A stretch of DNA of 64,000 bases, from NCBI GenBank assembly GCA_901472405.1, contig LR590463.1:4278001-4342000 (forward strand), read 5' to 3'. Every line of letters starts with the position of its first letter. Position 1 is the stretch's first letter. Source of the stretch: Serratia rubidaea (GTDB lineage: Bacteria > Pseudomonadota > Gammaproteobacteria > Enterobacterales > Enterobacteriaceae). Both the position numbers and the translations under genes were made by a program. Positions 1 through 9,604 of this stretch are shown here, piece by piece. The notes beneath the pieces are model-generated. The model searched no databases and was not told the DNA's origin. It was given only the letters and a program-made list of their open reading frames with translations.

Positions 1-639
1 GAGACCGAGCCGATGATTCTGGACAGCTGCTCGTTCGAAATTAAGTCCGGGGAGTCCGTGGCGCTGATCGGGCCGTCCGGTCAGGGCAAAACCACGCTGG
101 CCAAGCTGCTGCTGGGGTTGCTGACGCCGGAGTCCGGGCGCATTCTGATCGACGGCGTCGATATTCAGGACGTCGGGCTGTACCAATACCGCGAACGCAT
201 CGGCTGTGTGATGCAGGATGACATCCTGTTCGCCGGCTCTATCGCCGATAATATCTGCTTCTTCAGCCAGGAAGCCGATCAGGAACGCATCGAGCAGGCG
301 GCTAAAATCGCGCAGATCCATGATGACATTATGAAAATGCCGATGGCCTATCAGAGCCTGGTGGGCGATATGGGCTCATCGCTGTCCGGCGGGCAGAACC
401 AGCGCGTGCTGCTGGCGCGCGCGCTGTACCGCAATCCGTCGATCCTGGTGCTGGATGAAGCCTCCAGCCACCTGGACGTGGAAAAAGAGATGCTGATTAA
501 CGACGCCATCCGCAATATGTCGGTCACCCGCATCATCATCGCCCACCGTCCGGAGACCATCCGCAGCGCCGAGCGCATCGTGATGCTGTCCGGCGGCAAG
601 GCGCAGCCGGTCAACCCGGAGACGCTGGCGCCGTTTTAA
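1..639 (+). CDS. ABC transporter ATP-binding C-terminus (partial)
   Basis: This is the 3' end of a gene that begins before the window, since the frame is open from base 1. The visible part is a complete nucleotide-binding domain: Walker A GPSGQGKTT, a Q-loop region (VMQDDILFAGSI), the signature LSGGQNQR near 382, Walker B SILVLDEASSHLD near 439, and the switch histidine in IIAHRPETI. The subfamily style (MQDDILFAGSIADNI, about 210 residues to the end) is that of fused exporters of the bacteriocin/peptidase-C39 or type I secretion group, where this domain follows a transmembrane domain. It would power export of a peptide or protein across the inner membrane. The N-terminal domains and cargo lie outside the window, so the exact subgroup is inferred. 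Confidence 0.85.
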   Translation, partial: ETEPMILDSCSFEIKSGESVALIGPSGQGKTTLAKLLLGLLTPESGRILIDGVDIQDVGLYQYRERIGCVMQDDILFAGSIADNICFFSQEADQERIEQAAKIAQIHDDIMKMPMAYQSLVGDMGSSLSGGQNQRVLLARALYRNPSILVLDEASSHLDVEKEMLINDAIRNMSVTRIIIAHRPETIRSAERIVMLSGGKAQPVNPETLAPF

Positions 640-650
640 CCGCCCTCGGC

Positions 651-672
651 ACGGTGCGCGGCCGCGCACCGT
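651..672. repeat. GC-rich perfect palindrome after the ABC gene
   Basis: A perfect 22-bp inverted repeat (arms ACGGTGCGCGG and its complement) starts 12 bases after the ABC transporter stop codon. It could form a strong hairpin and end transcription, but no T-tract follows, so it is not a textbook intrinsic terminator. Its right edge touches the PhoB-like box. Confidence 0.5.
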
Positions 673-697
673 CACAGCTCTGTCATAAAAATAACAC
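669..697 (+). promoter_or_regulatory. Candidate PhoB (Pho) box upstream of phospholipase C
   Basis: Two overlapping Pho-box-like units are visible: CCGTCAC-AGCT-CTGTCAT (669-686) and CTGTCATAAAAATAACAC (680-697). The second matches the E. coli phoA-type box CTGTCATAAAGTTGTCAC at 14 of 18 positions. PhoB binds 7-bp repeats separated by 4 bp. The site lies about 125 bp before the phospholipase start codon, so induction by phosphate starvation is plausible. Binding is inferred. Confidence 0.55.
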
Positions 698-820
698 TTC
701 CCTTTATTAATCAGCCGATAAGCTAAACTTATTACCAATAGTCAACGGCGGCGCAGCTGGTGCCGCCAGCCTCAGCCGGCGCTGCCGCCGGCCGTTCACT
801 TGCAGGGAGCCTACTGACGC

Positions 821-2968
821 ATGCCCACCCTTTCGCGCAGAAAACTGTTACAGGCGGCGGCCGTCGGTTCGGCATTTTCGCTGCTGCCGGCCTCAATTCG
901 CAAAGCGCTGGCGATCCCCGCCAACAACCGCACCGGCAGCCTGCAGGACGTGGAGCACGTGGTGATTCTGATGCAGGAAAACCGCGCCTTCGACCACTAC
1001 TTTGGCACGCTGCCCGGCGTCCGCGGCTTTAGCGACCGCTTTACCATCCCGCTGCCGGACGGTCGCAGCGTGTGGCAGCAGCAGGGGCCGGAGCGGCTGG
1101 TGCTGCCCTATCATCTGGATGCGCAGCGCGGCAACGCCCAGCGCGTCAGCGGCACGCCGCACACCTGGCCAGACGCGCATGCAGCCTGGGACAGCGGCCG
1201 CATGAGCGCCTGGCCGAGCCACAAAACGCCGACTTCCATGGGCTATTACCGCGAGCCGGAGCTGCCGTTTCAGTTCGCGCTGGCCAATGCCTTTACGCTG
1301 TGCGACGCCTATCACTGCTCGATGCACGCCGGCACCAACCCCAACCGGCTATTTTTGTGGACCGGCAGCAACGGCCCCGGCCCGGATAACAGCGCCGTGG
1401 TGCTCAATGAGTGGGATCATCCCGGCAGCGAGGACAAAGGCTACCGCTGGAAGACCTACCCGGAACGTTTGGAAGAGAGCGGCGTCAGCTGGAAGATCTA
1501 CCAGTACCTGCCGGATAACTTCGGCGATAACCCGCTGGCCGGCTTCCGCCAGTACCGCGCCGCCAGCATCAAGGCCGGCAACCCGGCCAATCCGCCGAAA
1601 GAGTTCAGGGACTTTGTGCCGTACAGCGAGCACATCAACGCCGTCGCGCCGCTGTATAAAGGCAACGGCAACACCCTGCCGGCCGGCGGCGACGGCGATC
1701 TGGAGGCGATGCTGGCCGGGTTCCGCAACGACGTACGGCAGGGTAAGCTGCCGCAGGTCAGCTGGCTGATCGCGCCGGCAGCCTACTCCGAGCACCCTGA
1801 CCCTTCCAGCCCGGTGCAGGGCGGCTGGTTTACTCAGGAGGTGCTCAATGCGTTAACCGAACGGCCGGAGGTGTGGAGTAAAACCGTGCTGTTCGTCACC
1901 TACGATGAAAACGACGGCTTTTTCGATCACCTGCCTTCGCCGTCTGCGCCGTCGCTGCGCAGCGACGGCAGCTTCGCCGGTAAATCCACCGTGCCTTTTG
2001 AAACGGAAATATTCCAGCACCCGGCGCCGCCGGGCAGCACGGATCAGCCGCCGCCGGACGCCGGCATCTACGGCCCCGGCCCGCGGGTGCCGATGCTGGT
2101 GCTGTCGCCGTGGAGCCGCGGCGGCTGGGTGAACTCCCAGGTCTTTGACCATACCTCGGTGCTGCAATTTCTGGAAAAGCGTTTTCAGGTGCGTGAGCCC
2201 AATATCAGCGACTGGCGGCGGACGGTCTGCGGCGATCTGACCTCGGCCTTTAACTTTGTCGATCCCAACCATGAAACACTGCCGGCGCTGCACACCACCA
2301 GCCGCCGCGCCGCCGACGCGCTGCGTCAGCGTCAGGAACAGCTGCCGCCGGTGCCGCTGCCTGCCGCCGGACAGCAGCAGCTGCCGCAACAAAAACGCCA
2401 GGCGCGTCCGTCACGCGCGCTGCCCTATCAGCTGCAGGTAGAAGCGAACGTCTACCCCCAGCAGCAGTTGCTGGCGCTGAATATGATCAATAGCGGCAGC
2501 CAGGGCGCGGTGTTCCACGTTTACGACCGGCTGCGGCTGGACGAGATACCGCGCCGCTTTACCGTAGAAGCGGGTAAAGCGCTGAGCGACGAGTGGCAGA
2601 TTGCGGGAGATTACGATCTGTGGCTGCTGGGGCCGAACGGTTTCCACCGCGCTTTGCGCGGCAACCTGCAGCATTCACAGGCGGAGGTGCGGTTGGAGAG
2701 ACAGCCGGACGGCCTGCGCCTGACCCTGCTCAATCCCGGCGCGCAGGCGCAGGAAATAACGCTGGCGCACTGCCCCTACGGCAGCCGGGAAGCGCAACGC
2801 ATCCCGCTGGCGGCCGGCGCAACGCATACGCTGTCGCTCGACGTCAGCGCCAGCGGCGGCTGGTACGATATTAGCCTGACGGATAAACGGGGCTGGCTAC
2901 GTCGGCTGGCCGGACGGCTTGAGAACGGCCGGCACAGTATCAGCGACCCGCTGATGGGTCAGCCCTGA
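821..2968 (+). CDS. Phosphocholine-type phospholipase C, Tat-exported
   Basis: The 715-residue product belongs to the bacterial phosphoesterase/phospholipase C family (PlcH/PlcN type), which cleaves phospholipids such as phosphatidylcholine outside the cytoplasm. Residues 5-11 (SRRKLLQ) followed by a hydrophobic run form a twin-arginine signal. The catalytic domain starts with VVILMQENRAFDHYFG, a typical metal/substrate segment, and includes FVTYDENDGFFDH and PRVPMLVLSPWSRGG. The C-terminal roughly 200 residues (from about 510) fit the two repeated C-terminal domains of this family. The length is usual for the family. It is transcribed alone, and the Pho box suggests a phosphate-scavenging role; a virulence role is also possible. 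The haemolytic versus non-haemolytic type cannot be told from sequence alone. Confidence 0.9.
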   Translation: MPTLSRRKLLQAAAVGSAFSLLPASIRKALAIPANNRTGSLQDVEHVVILMQENRAFDHYFGTLPGVRGFSDRFTIPLPDGRSVWQQQGPERLVLPYHLDAQRGNAQRVSGTPHTWPDAHAAWDSGRMSAWPSHKTPTSMGYYREPELPFQFALANAFTLCDAYHCSMHAGTNPNRLFLWTGSNGPGPDNSAVVLNEWDHPGSEDKGYRWKTYPERLEESGVSWKIYQYLPDNFGDNPLAGFRQYRAASIKAGNPANPPKEFRDFVPYSEHINAVAPLYKGNGNTLPAGGDGDLEAMLAGFRNDVRQGKLPQVSWLIAPAAYSEHPDPSSPVQGGWFTQEVLNALTERPEVWSKTVLFVTYDENDGFFDHLPSPSAPSLRSDGSFAGKSTVPFETEIFQHPAPPGSTDQPPPDAGIYGPGPRVPMLVLSPWSRGGWVNSQVFDHTSVLQFLEKRFQVREPNISDWRRTVCGDLTSAFNFVDPNHETLPALHTTSRRAADALRQRQEQLPPVPLPAAGQQQLPQQKRQARPSRALPYQLQVEANVYPQQQLLALNMINSGSQGAVFHVYDRLRLDEIPRRFTVEAGKALSDEWQIAGDYDLWLLGPNGFHRALRGNLQHSQAEVRLERQPDGLRLTLLNPGAQAQEITLAHCPYGSREAQRIPLAAGATHTLSLDVSASGGWYDISLTDKRGWLRRLAGRLENGRHSISDPLMGQP

Positions 2969-3010
2969 GCCGCCGGCGGCTTCCCGCCGCTCAGCAACGG
3001 AGGCTTAAGG

Positions 3011-3558
3011 TCAGAAACGGTAGCCGACGCCGACGGTAAACAGATTCACGTCGCGGTTCAGGCGCCGATATCGATCTGCGATCCTTCATAACCGACGTCC
3101 AGCACGATATTTTCCCGGGGGGTAAACAGCAGGCCGGCGCCGTAGGCAAAGGCTGAGGCGGAACTGGCGCCGCGGCTGCCGCGCGCTCTGCCGCTGTTCT
3201 GCTCCGTCGCCCAGGCGGCGGAGTTTTTCACATTGCTGTGGCTCAGCCCCACCAGACCGTAAATCACCATATAGCGGTTCAGGTAGTAGGCTGGCCCCAC
3301 GCTGTAGGCATAATAATTCAGCTCGGTTTTACCGCCGTTCGCGCTGTGGTTATCGCCGCCCAGCGCGCTGAAAGAGTTCATCAGACTCAGGGCGGAGCCC
3401 CACTCATAACGATATTTGATATTAATGCCGTCCAGGTCGCTGAAATTATCAAGCTGGGCGCGCGCATAATCAAAAATTACGGTGTGGCGTTCTGCCTGTG
3501 CCGGCATAAGCGTAGATAAAGCGACAACGATAGCGCCAAGCAGTGCTGATTTTTTCAT
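3011..3558 (-). CDS. Ail/Lom/OmpX-type outer membrane protein (frameshift near C-terminus)
   Basis: This is a small eight-stranded beta-barrel protein of the Ail/OmpX family. The start at 3558 is preferred because AAGGA lies just upstream and the N-terminus MKKSALLGAIVVALS...AQA is a clear signal peptide. Mature features include KYRYEW, YYAYSVGPAYYLNRYMVIYGLVG and VLDVGYEGSQ, which match barrel strands of the family. The frame stops at 3058 just before the last strand. In the next frame the expected ending DVNLFTVGVGYRF, with terminal Phe, is present and stops at 3011. One missing base in the GGCGCC stretch around 3062 explains this. Family roles include adhesion and serum resistance; the role here is unknown. 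Confidence 0.75.
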
Positions 3559-4127
3559 TCCATCATCCTTAAATAACCATTCGCTACCTGACCAATTTCT
3601 CTTTCCATTCATTCAGACAGATAGCCACCGGTGAACGGCCATAGCGACACGCACACGCCCTGGCGCCTATCAGGCTGAAGGGTCAGCAGGTGGGATGATA
3701 GCCAATCAGCGCGCGGATTTCATGCGGCCAGACGGTAAAAAAAACGGCTAACGCAACAAACAAGAGAGAGCCTAATTCTTATAAAGAAAATACTTAGAGA
3801 ACGAGTAGCATAATTACCCGACAGGCGCGTTAAGTTGCAGCCTAACCATTAATAATCATTAATCGATAAGCTATACAAAAAATAAAACATAAAGATAGGA
3901 AATAACGTTATAAACGGACGAGTAATGACATAATCCATTCCCCTGCCTCATAGCGAAACGTTACTTGATTAATTTAAAATTTAACGTTCTTTATCTCACT
4001 GGAATATCCACCGTGATGACCATCTTGCCGATCGTCGGCAACCCAGTGCAGCGTCGTACCGCACACTGCCCGCACGCTCTTATCCTTCCGACCGCGCCGA
4101 CAGCGCGGCGATTTTTTCTGTTGCATA
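3559..4127. other. Gene-free, partly AT-rich intergenic region
   Basis: About 570 bases separate the divergent ail-like gene and scrK. The stretch from about 3770 to 4000 is clearly AT-richer than its surroundings and contains ATTAAT repeats, but I see no convincing ORF with a ribosome binding site and no RNA gene. It presumably carries the promoters of both neighbours. Confidence 0.5.
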
Positions 4128-4143
4128 GCTAAACCGGTTCTTC
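4128..4143. promoter_or_regulatory. ScrR operator candidate before scrK
   Basis: GCTAAACCGGTTCTTC is a near-palindrome centred on AACCGGTT. Its left half is the exact reverse complement of the right half of the site before scrY (5245-5260). The combined ideal is GCTAAACCGGTTTAGC, the form expected for a LacI-family repressor with a central CG. It sits 42 bp before the scrK start, at promoter position. Confidence 0.75.
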
Positions 4144-4185
4144 TATTTTAGCTCGCCATCAGCCACAGTAATAACGGGGTAAAAC

Positions 4186-5121
4186 ATGGCAAACCGAGTC
4201 TGGGTTCTGGGAGACGCCGTTGTCGATCTGGTTCCTGAAAATTCAAATAGTTATCTGAAGTGTCCCGGCGGCGCGCCGGCCAACGTCGCGGTCGGCGTCG
4301 CCCGTCTGGGCGGCGACAGCGGCTTTATCGGCCGCGTCGGTGACGACAGCTTCGGCGCCTTTCTGCGCCAGGTGCTGAACAGCGAAGGGGTCGACACCAC
4401 GCAGATGTTCGCCGACGCCGAGCACCATACCTCGACCGTGGTGGTGGATCTGGCCGGCGACGGCGAGCGCTCCTTCACCTTTATGGTGACCCCCAGCGCC
4501 GACCTGTTTCTGCAGCCCGCCGATCTGCCGGCCTTTCAGGCCGGCGAATGGCTGCACGCCTGTTCAATCGCCCTGTCGCAGGAGCCAAGCCGCAGCACCA
4601 CGCTGGCGGCCATGGCCAGCATCCGCGCCGCCGGCGGCTGGGTCAGCTTCGACCCCAATATCCGCGCCGACGTCTGGCGCCAGCCGGAAGAACTCCGCCC
4701 CTGCCTGATGCAGGCGCTGCTGCTGGCCGACGTGGTGAAAATCTCACTGGACGAACTGCTCTTTATCAGCAACCTCAATGAGATGCACGCCGCGGTTGAC
4801 TGGATGCTGGCCCACTTCCCGCTGCGCCTGCTGCTGGTCACCCAGGGCGGAGACGGCGTTTGCGTCCATGACGGCCGAGAACTGCGCCACTTCCCGGCCA
4901 CGCCGGTCGTACCGGTGGACACCACCGGCGCCGGCGACGCCTTTGTCGCCGGGTTGCTGGCCGCGCTGTCGGCGCTCGGCCGTCTGCCGCAGGCCGACGA
5001 GTGGCCGGGCGTGATTGCCCAGGCGCAGGCCTGCGGTGCGCTGGCCACCACCGCCAAAGGAGCAATGACCGCCTTGCCGCACGCCGACGAACTGGCGACG
5101 CTGCTGTTACAACCTGCCTGA
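4186..5121 (+). CDS. scrK: Fructokinase ScrK
   Basis: This is a 311-residue PfkB-family sugar kinase. It phosphorylates the fructose released when sucrose-6-phosphate is hydrolysed, giving fructose-6-phosphate in the cytoplasm. The N-terminal sugar-binding segment GGAPANVAVGVARLGG (from about residue 28) and the ATP/anion-hole motif DTTGAGDAFVAGLL (around residue 245) are intact. Being first in a scrK-scrYAB-scrR arrangement, as on enteric scr plasmids and in Klebsiella, identifies it. It has its own promoter region with a ScrR-type operator and is followed by a GC hairpin before scrY. Confidence 0.95.
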   Translation: MANRVWVLGDAVVDLVPENSNSYLKCPGGAPANVAVGVARLGGDSGFIGRVGDDSFGAFLRQVLNSEGVDTTQMFADAEHHTSTVVVDLAGDGERSFTFMVTPSADLFLQPADLPAFQAGEWLHACSIALSQEPSRSTTLAAMASIRAAGGWVSFDPNIRADVWRQPEELRPCLMQALLLADVVKISLDELLFISNLNEMHAAVDWMLAHFPLRLLLVTQGGDGVCVHDGRELRHFPATPVVPVDTTGAGDAFVAGLLAALSALGRLPQADEWPGVIAQAQACGALATTAKGAMTALPHADELATLLLQPA

Positions 5122-5128
5122 CCCTCAC

Positions 5129-5155
5129 GGGCGGGCCGCCAGCCCGCCCCGTTTC
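5129..5155 (+). terminator. GC-rich hairpin after scrK
   Basis: Stem GGGCGGGC / GCCCGCCC with a 5-base loop lies 7 bp after the scrK stop and is followed by CGTTT. It is a weak intrinsic terminator or attenuator that separates scrK from the scrYAB transcript. Confidence 0.55.
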
Positions 5156-5244
5156 CGCGAATAATGCGCACTCGATCACAATAGCTGAATCGGGTTAGCC
5201 AACTCCGTTGCCTTCTGCTCGCCTCCTCGTTTATCGTTCCGCCA

Positions 5245-5260
5245 GAAAAACCGGTTTAGC
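5245..5260. promoter_or_regulatory. ScrR operator candidate before scrYAB
   Basis: GAAAAACCGGTTTAGC contains the central AAACCGGTTT palindrome. Its right half AACCGGTTTAGC is the reverse complement of the left half of the scrK operator. It lies 45 bp before the scrY start codon. Confidence 0.75.
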
Positions 5261-5305
5261 AATTTAGCAAACAATAATAATGACCTTTCTGGATGATAGA
5301 ACACC

Positions 5306-6750
5306 ATGAAAAAACTACGCTATCTGGCTGTAACGACAGGATTATTCATCACCGCCCCCGCGCTGGCCGTCAGCGCCAACGACAGCATCGAAGCCCGCCT
5401 CAGCGCGCTGGAACAGCGCCTGCAGCAGGCGGAACGACGGGCCACGCAGGCGGAAAAACGCGCCGCTGACGCCGAGCGGCGGGCGCAGCGTCTGGAACAA
5501 CGCAGCGAACGCGCCGAACAACAGGCCCAGCGCCTGGAGCTGCGCACCGCCCGCGTCGAGCAGCAGCGCGCTCAGCCGGCCCCGCGCCGCAGCCCGCCGC
5601 CGCTGCGCCGGCCAGCGGCCTCCAGCTCAGCCATTTCAGCGATCTGAAACTGTACGGCGATGTGGAATTCAACCTCGACGGCGCCAGCCGCAGCGGCCAG
5701 CTGACCTCGCTGAAAACCCGCGATAACAAAAACTGGAAGCCCGGCGATAACGAGCGCTGGGACATTAACGGCCGCATTCTGGTCGGGCTGGACGGCTACC
5801 GCCGCAACCCGGACGGCCGCTTCTCCGGCTTTCGCGTTCAGCCGCTGGCGGACATGAGCGGCAAAATGAACCTGGATGACGCCGCGTTCTTCTTCGGCAA
5901 GGAGCAGGACTGGCAGGCCAAAATCGGCCGTTTTGAAGCCTATGATATGTTCCCGCTCAATCAGGACACCTTTATCGAATATTCCGGCAATACCGCCAAC
6001 GATCTGTATGCCGACGGCTTCGGCTATATCTACATGATGAAAGAGGGACGCGGCCGCAGCAGCAGCGGCGGCAACCTGATGCTGAGCAAAACCGCCGGCG
6101 ACTGGTATTTCGAACTCAACACCCTGGTGGAGGACGGCACCTCGCTGTTCCAGGAAAACAGCTATCATGGCAACACGCTGGAAAACAAAAAGAATGTTGC
6201 CTATCTGCGCCCGGTGATCGCCTGGAAAAAAGATCGCTTCAGCGCCGCACTGGCGATGGAGAGCAACGTGGTCAACAACGCCTACGGCTATCAGGACGCG
6301 CGCGGCCAGTGGGTCGACCAGTCCAAACGTAACGGCTACGGCATGACGCTCAGCTGGAACAACCTGGCCGACGACGCCGAAAACGGCATCGTCGCCAACC
6401 TCAGCACCGCCTATCTGGACGCCGCCGGCGAGCAGGATTTTTCCGCCGGCGCCAACGTACTGTGGCGCCGCTTCGAGCTGGGCTATATCTACGCCCGCAA
6501 TACCATCAAAGAGTTTTCCACCGACGGCATGGCGGCGCAGATCGACAACCCGCTCAGCGAACCGGGGCGCTACGACATTCACACCATTCACGCGTCATAC
6601 CAAATCCCCAACATTATGGCGATGCCGAACTTCAATCTGTATCTCGGCGCCTATGCTTCCATGCTGGAGGCCGACGCCGACAATAAGATCGCCAACGGCG
6701 ATAACGATAAACGCTACGGCCTGCGCGCCAGATTCAAATACTTTTTCTGA
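5306..6750 (+). CDS. scrY: Sucrose porin ScrY (one frameshift)
   Basis: ScrY is a maltoporin-like outer-membrane channel that lets sucrose into the periplasm. The N-terminus has a signal peptide (to about residue 22). A periplasmic coiled coil of Ala/Glu/Arg heptads follows (RLSALEQRLQQAERRA and onward, about residues 30-95), which is the hallmark that separates ScrY from LamB. The barrel starts at HFSDLKLYGDVEFNLDGASRSG and ends with the terminal strand YGLRARFKYFF. The first frame runs into a stop at 5647. The barrel frame is already open through 5581, reading PAPQPAAAAPASGLQLSHF, so a lost C in the run at 5580-5583 restores one protein. Confidence 0.93.
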
Positions 6751-6802
6751 ACCACCGACCGCGCTGCGGCGCGGCATTGTTAGCATTTAAAAGGGAGAAC
6801 AC

Positions 6803-8173
6803 ATGAACGTCACCGCAACCGCACAGGCGCTGCTGCCGCTACTCGGCGGGAAAGACAATATCGCCAGCGCGGCCCACTGCGCCACGCGCCTGCGACTGGT
6901 GCTACTGGACGACAGCCGGGTCGATACCGCCGCCATCGGGCAACTGGAGGGGGTGAAAGGCTGCTTCCGCAACGCCGGACAAATTCAGGTGATTTTCGGC
7001 ACCGGCCTGGTGAACAAGGTGCATGCCGAATTTATCAAGGCGGCGGACGTCAATGAATCCAGCAAAGCGGAAGCCGCCAATCTGGCGGCGAAAAAGCTCA
7101 ATCCGCTGCAGCGCATCGCCCGCCTGCTGTCGAATATTTTCGTGCCGATCATTCCCGCCATCGTCGCCTCCGGCCTGCTGATGGGGCCTGCTCGGCATGA
7201 TGAAAACCTACGGCTGGGCCAGCCCTGATAATGCGCTGTTCGTGATGCTCGATATGTTCAGCTCGGCGGCGTTTATCATCCTGCCGATCCTGATTGGCTT
7301 CACCGCCGCGCGTGAATTCGGCGGCAACCCTTATCTCGGCGCCACGCTGGGCGGCATTCTGACTCATCCGGCGCTGACCAACGCCTGGGGCGTGGCCGAG
7401 GGCTTCTCCACCATGAACTTCTTCGGGCTGGAGATCGCGATGATCGGCTATCAGGGCACGGTGTTCCCGGTGCTGCTGGCGTGTGGTTTATGAGCGCGCT
7501 GGAAAAACAGCTGCGCAAAGCGATTCCTGATGCGCTCGATCTGATCCTGACGCCGTTCCTGACGGTGATTATCTCCGGCTTCGTCGCCATGCTGTTTATC
7601 GGCCCGGCGGGGCGCGCGCTCGGCGACGGCATCTCGCTGCTGCTCAGCACGCTGATCGCCACGCCGGCTGGCTGGCCGGGCTGCTGTTCGGCGGCCTGTA
7701 TTCGGTGATCGTCATCACCGGCATCCACCACAGCTTCCACGCCATCGAGGCCGGGCTGCTGGGCAACCCGAATATCGGCGTCAACTTCCTGCTGCCGATC
7801 TGGTCAATGGCCAACATCGCGCAGGGCGGCGCCTGTCTGGCGGTGTACTTTAAAACCCGCGACGCCAAAATCAAGGCGATCGCGGTGCCTTCCGGCTTCT
7901 CCGCCATTGCTCGGCATCACCGAGGCGGCGCTGTTCGGCATCAACCTGCGCTTTGTCAAACCCTTCCTCGCCGCGCTGGCCGGCGGCGCGCTCGGCGGCG
8001 CCTGGGTGGTCGCCAATCACGTCGGCATGAACGCCGTCGGCCTGACCGCCATTCCCGGCATGGCCATCGTACAGGCCAGCGCGCTGCTCAGCTATATCAT
8101 CGGGCTGGCGATCGCCTTCGGCAGCGCCTTTGGCCTTTCCCTGCTGCTGAAATACCAGACGGACGATAAATAA
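6803..8173 (+). CDS. scrA: Sucrose PTS permease EIIBC ScrA (four frameshifts)
   Basis: ScrA imports sucrose and phosphorylates it to sucrose-6-phosphate. The EIIB domain has the phosphorylatable Cys26 in AAHCATRLRLVL. The EIIC domain follows with the conserved GIHHSFHAIEAGLLGNP segment. The protein is spread over successive frames that join at about 7188 (extra G in ATGGGGCC), 7483 (lost G before TGTGGTTT), 7660 (lost C in ATCGCCACG) and 7905 (extra T in GCCATTGCTC). Repair gives one continuous protein of about 456 residues, the family length. There is no EIIA domain, so a glucose-type EIIA from elsewhere is expected to serve it. A good Shine-Dalgarno AGGGAG precedes the ATG. The stop TAA overlaps the scrB ATG (TAATG). 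Confidence 0.93.
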
Positions 8174-9583
8174 TGGATGCGCTGAGCCTGATGAAACACA
8201 CCGCGCTGGCGCTGATGCAGGGCCAGACGCGCGCCGCCGCCGATCCTCACCGCCCGCTGTGGCACCTGGCGCCCAGCGTCGGGCTGCTCAACGATCCCAA
8301 CGGGTTTATTCAGCACAACGGCGTCTACCATCTGTTCTATCAGTGGAACCCGCTGGCCTGCGACCACGGCCGCAAATGCTGGGGCCACTGGCAGTCCCGC
8401 GATCTGCTGCACTGGCAGCACCAGCCGGTGGCGCTGCTGCCCGACGCCTGCTACGACAGCCACGGCTGCTATTCCGGCTCGGCGGTGGGCGGCGGACGAC
8501 AAGATCATGCTGGTCTATACCGGCAATGTGAAATACCCCGACGGTTCGCGCACCGCCTACCAATGTCTGGCGCAGGAGGATGAGCGCGGTGAATACCGCA
8601 AGCTCGGCCCGGTGCTGCCGCTGCCCGACGGCTACAGCGGCCACGTGCGCGACCCGAAGGTCTGGCACCATGAGCAACACTGGTACATGGTGCTGGGCGC
8701 GCGCGACCTGCAGGACCGCGGCAAGGTGCTGCTGCTGCGCTCCGCGGACCTGCGTCAGTGGACACTGTTGGGAGAGATCGCGGGCGCGCACCTGAACGGC
8801 CTGGGCGACTTCGGCTATATGTGGGAGTGCCCGGATCTGTTCCGCCTTGCCGGGCGCGAGGTGCTGATTTGCTGCCCGCAGGGGCTGGCGGCGCAGCCGG
8901 AGCGCTATCTCAACGTCTATCAGGCCGGTTATTTCGTCGGCGAGCTGGATTACCCGGCGGCACGCTTCAGCCACGGTGACTTTCACGAGCTGGATGCCGG
9001 CTTCGAGTTTTATGCGCCGCAAACCACGCTGGCGGAAGATGGCCGCCGGCTGCTGGTGGGCTGGATGGGGGTGCCGGAACAGGACGAACAGCTGCAGCCG
9101 ACGACGCGCTACGGCTGGCTGCACACCATGACCTGCCTGCGCGAGCTGACGCTGCGCGACGGCCGGCTGTATCAGCAGCCAGTCGCCGAACTGCAGCAGC
9201 TGCGCGGGGATCTGACCCGCTGGCTGGGAGCGGCCGACGACGCGCCGCCGCTGGCGCTCGGCAGCGCCGAACTGTGGTTAACGCCGCACGGCCCGTTCCA
9301 CGCCGGCTTCGGCGACGCCATGCAGTTGACCTGGGACGGAGAACGGCTGACGCTAACGCGCACTAACCTGCGCAGCGGCGCGGCGGAACACCGCTACTGG
9401 CGCGGCGATCTCCGGGAGCTGCAGCTGCTGTTTGACCGCTCCAGCGTGGAGATCTTTATCAACCGCGGCGCCGCGGTGATGAGCTCGCGCTACTTCCCTG
9501 CCGCGCCGCCAGACCTGCGGCTGCACGGCGCCGCGCCGCTGGCGCTGCAATACTGGCCGCTGCGGCCATGCATGTTAGAATAA
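8173..9583 (+). CDS. scrB: Sucrose-6-phosphate hydrolase ScrB (one frameshift)
   Basis: This GH32 enzyme splits sucrose-6-phosphate into glucose-6-phosphate and fructose in the cytoplasm. The nucleophile is Asp41 in LLNDPNGF. Later motifs are GHVRDPKVW and the acid/base Glu in MWECPDLF, followed by the C-terminal beta-sandwich with DRSSVEIFIN. The first frame ends at 8583, while the rest of the enzyme runs in another frame from before 8507. An extra G in the GGGCGGCGG stretch at about 8488-8494 explains the break and restores SAVGADDKIMLVYTGN. It overlaps scrA by one base, which implies translational coupling. Confidence 0.93.
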
Positions 9584-9604
9584 GGCATCCTACGATGAAC
9601 ATAG

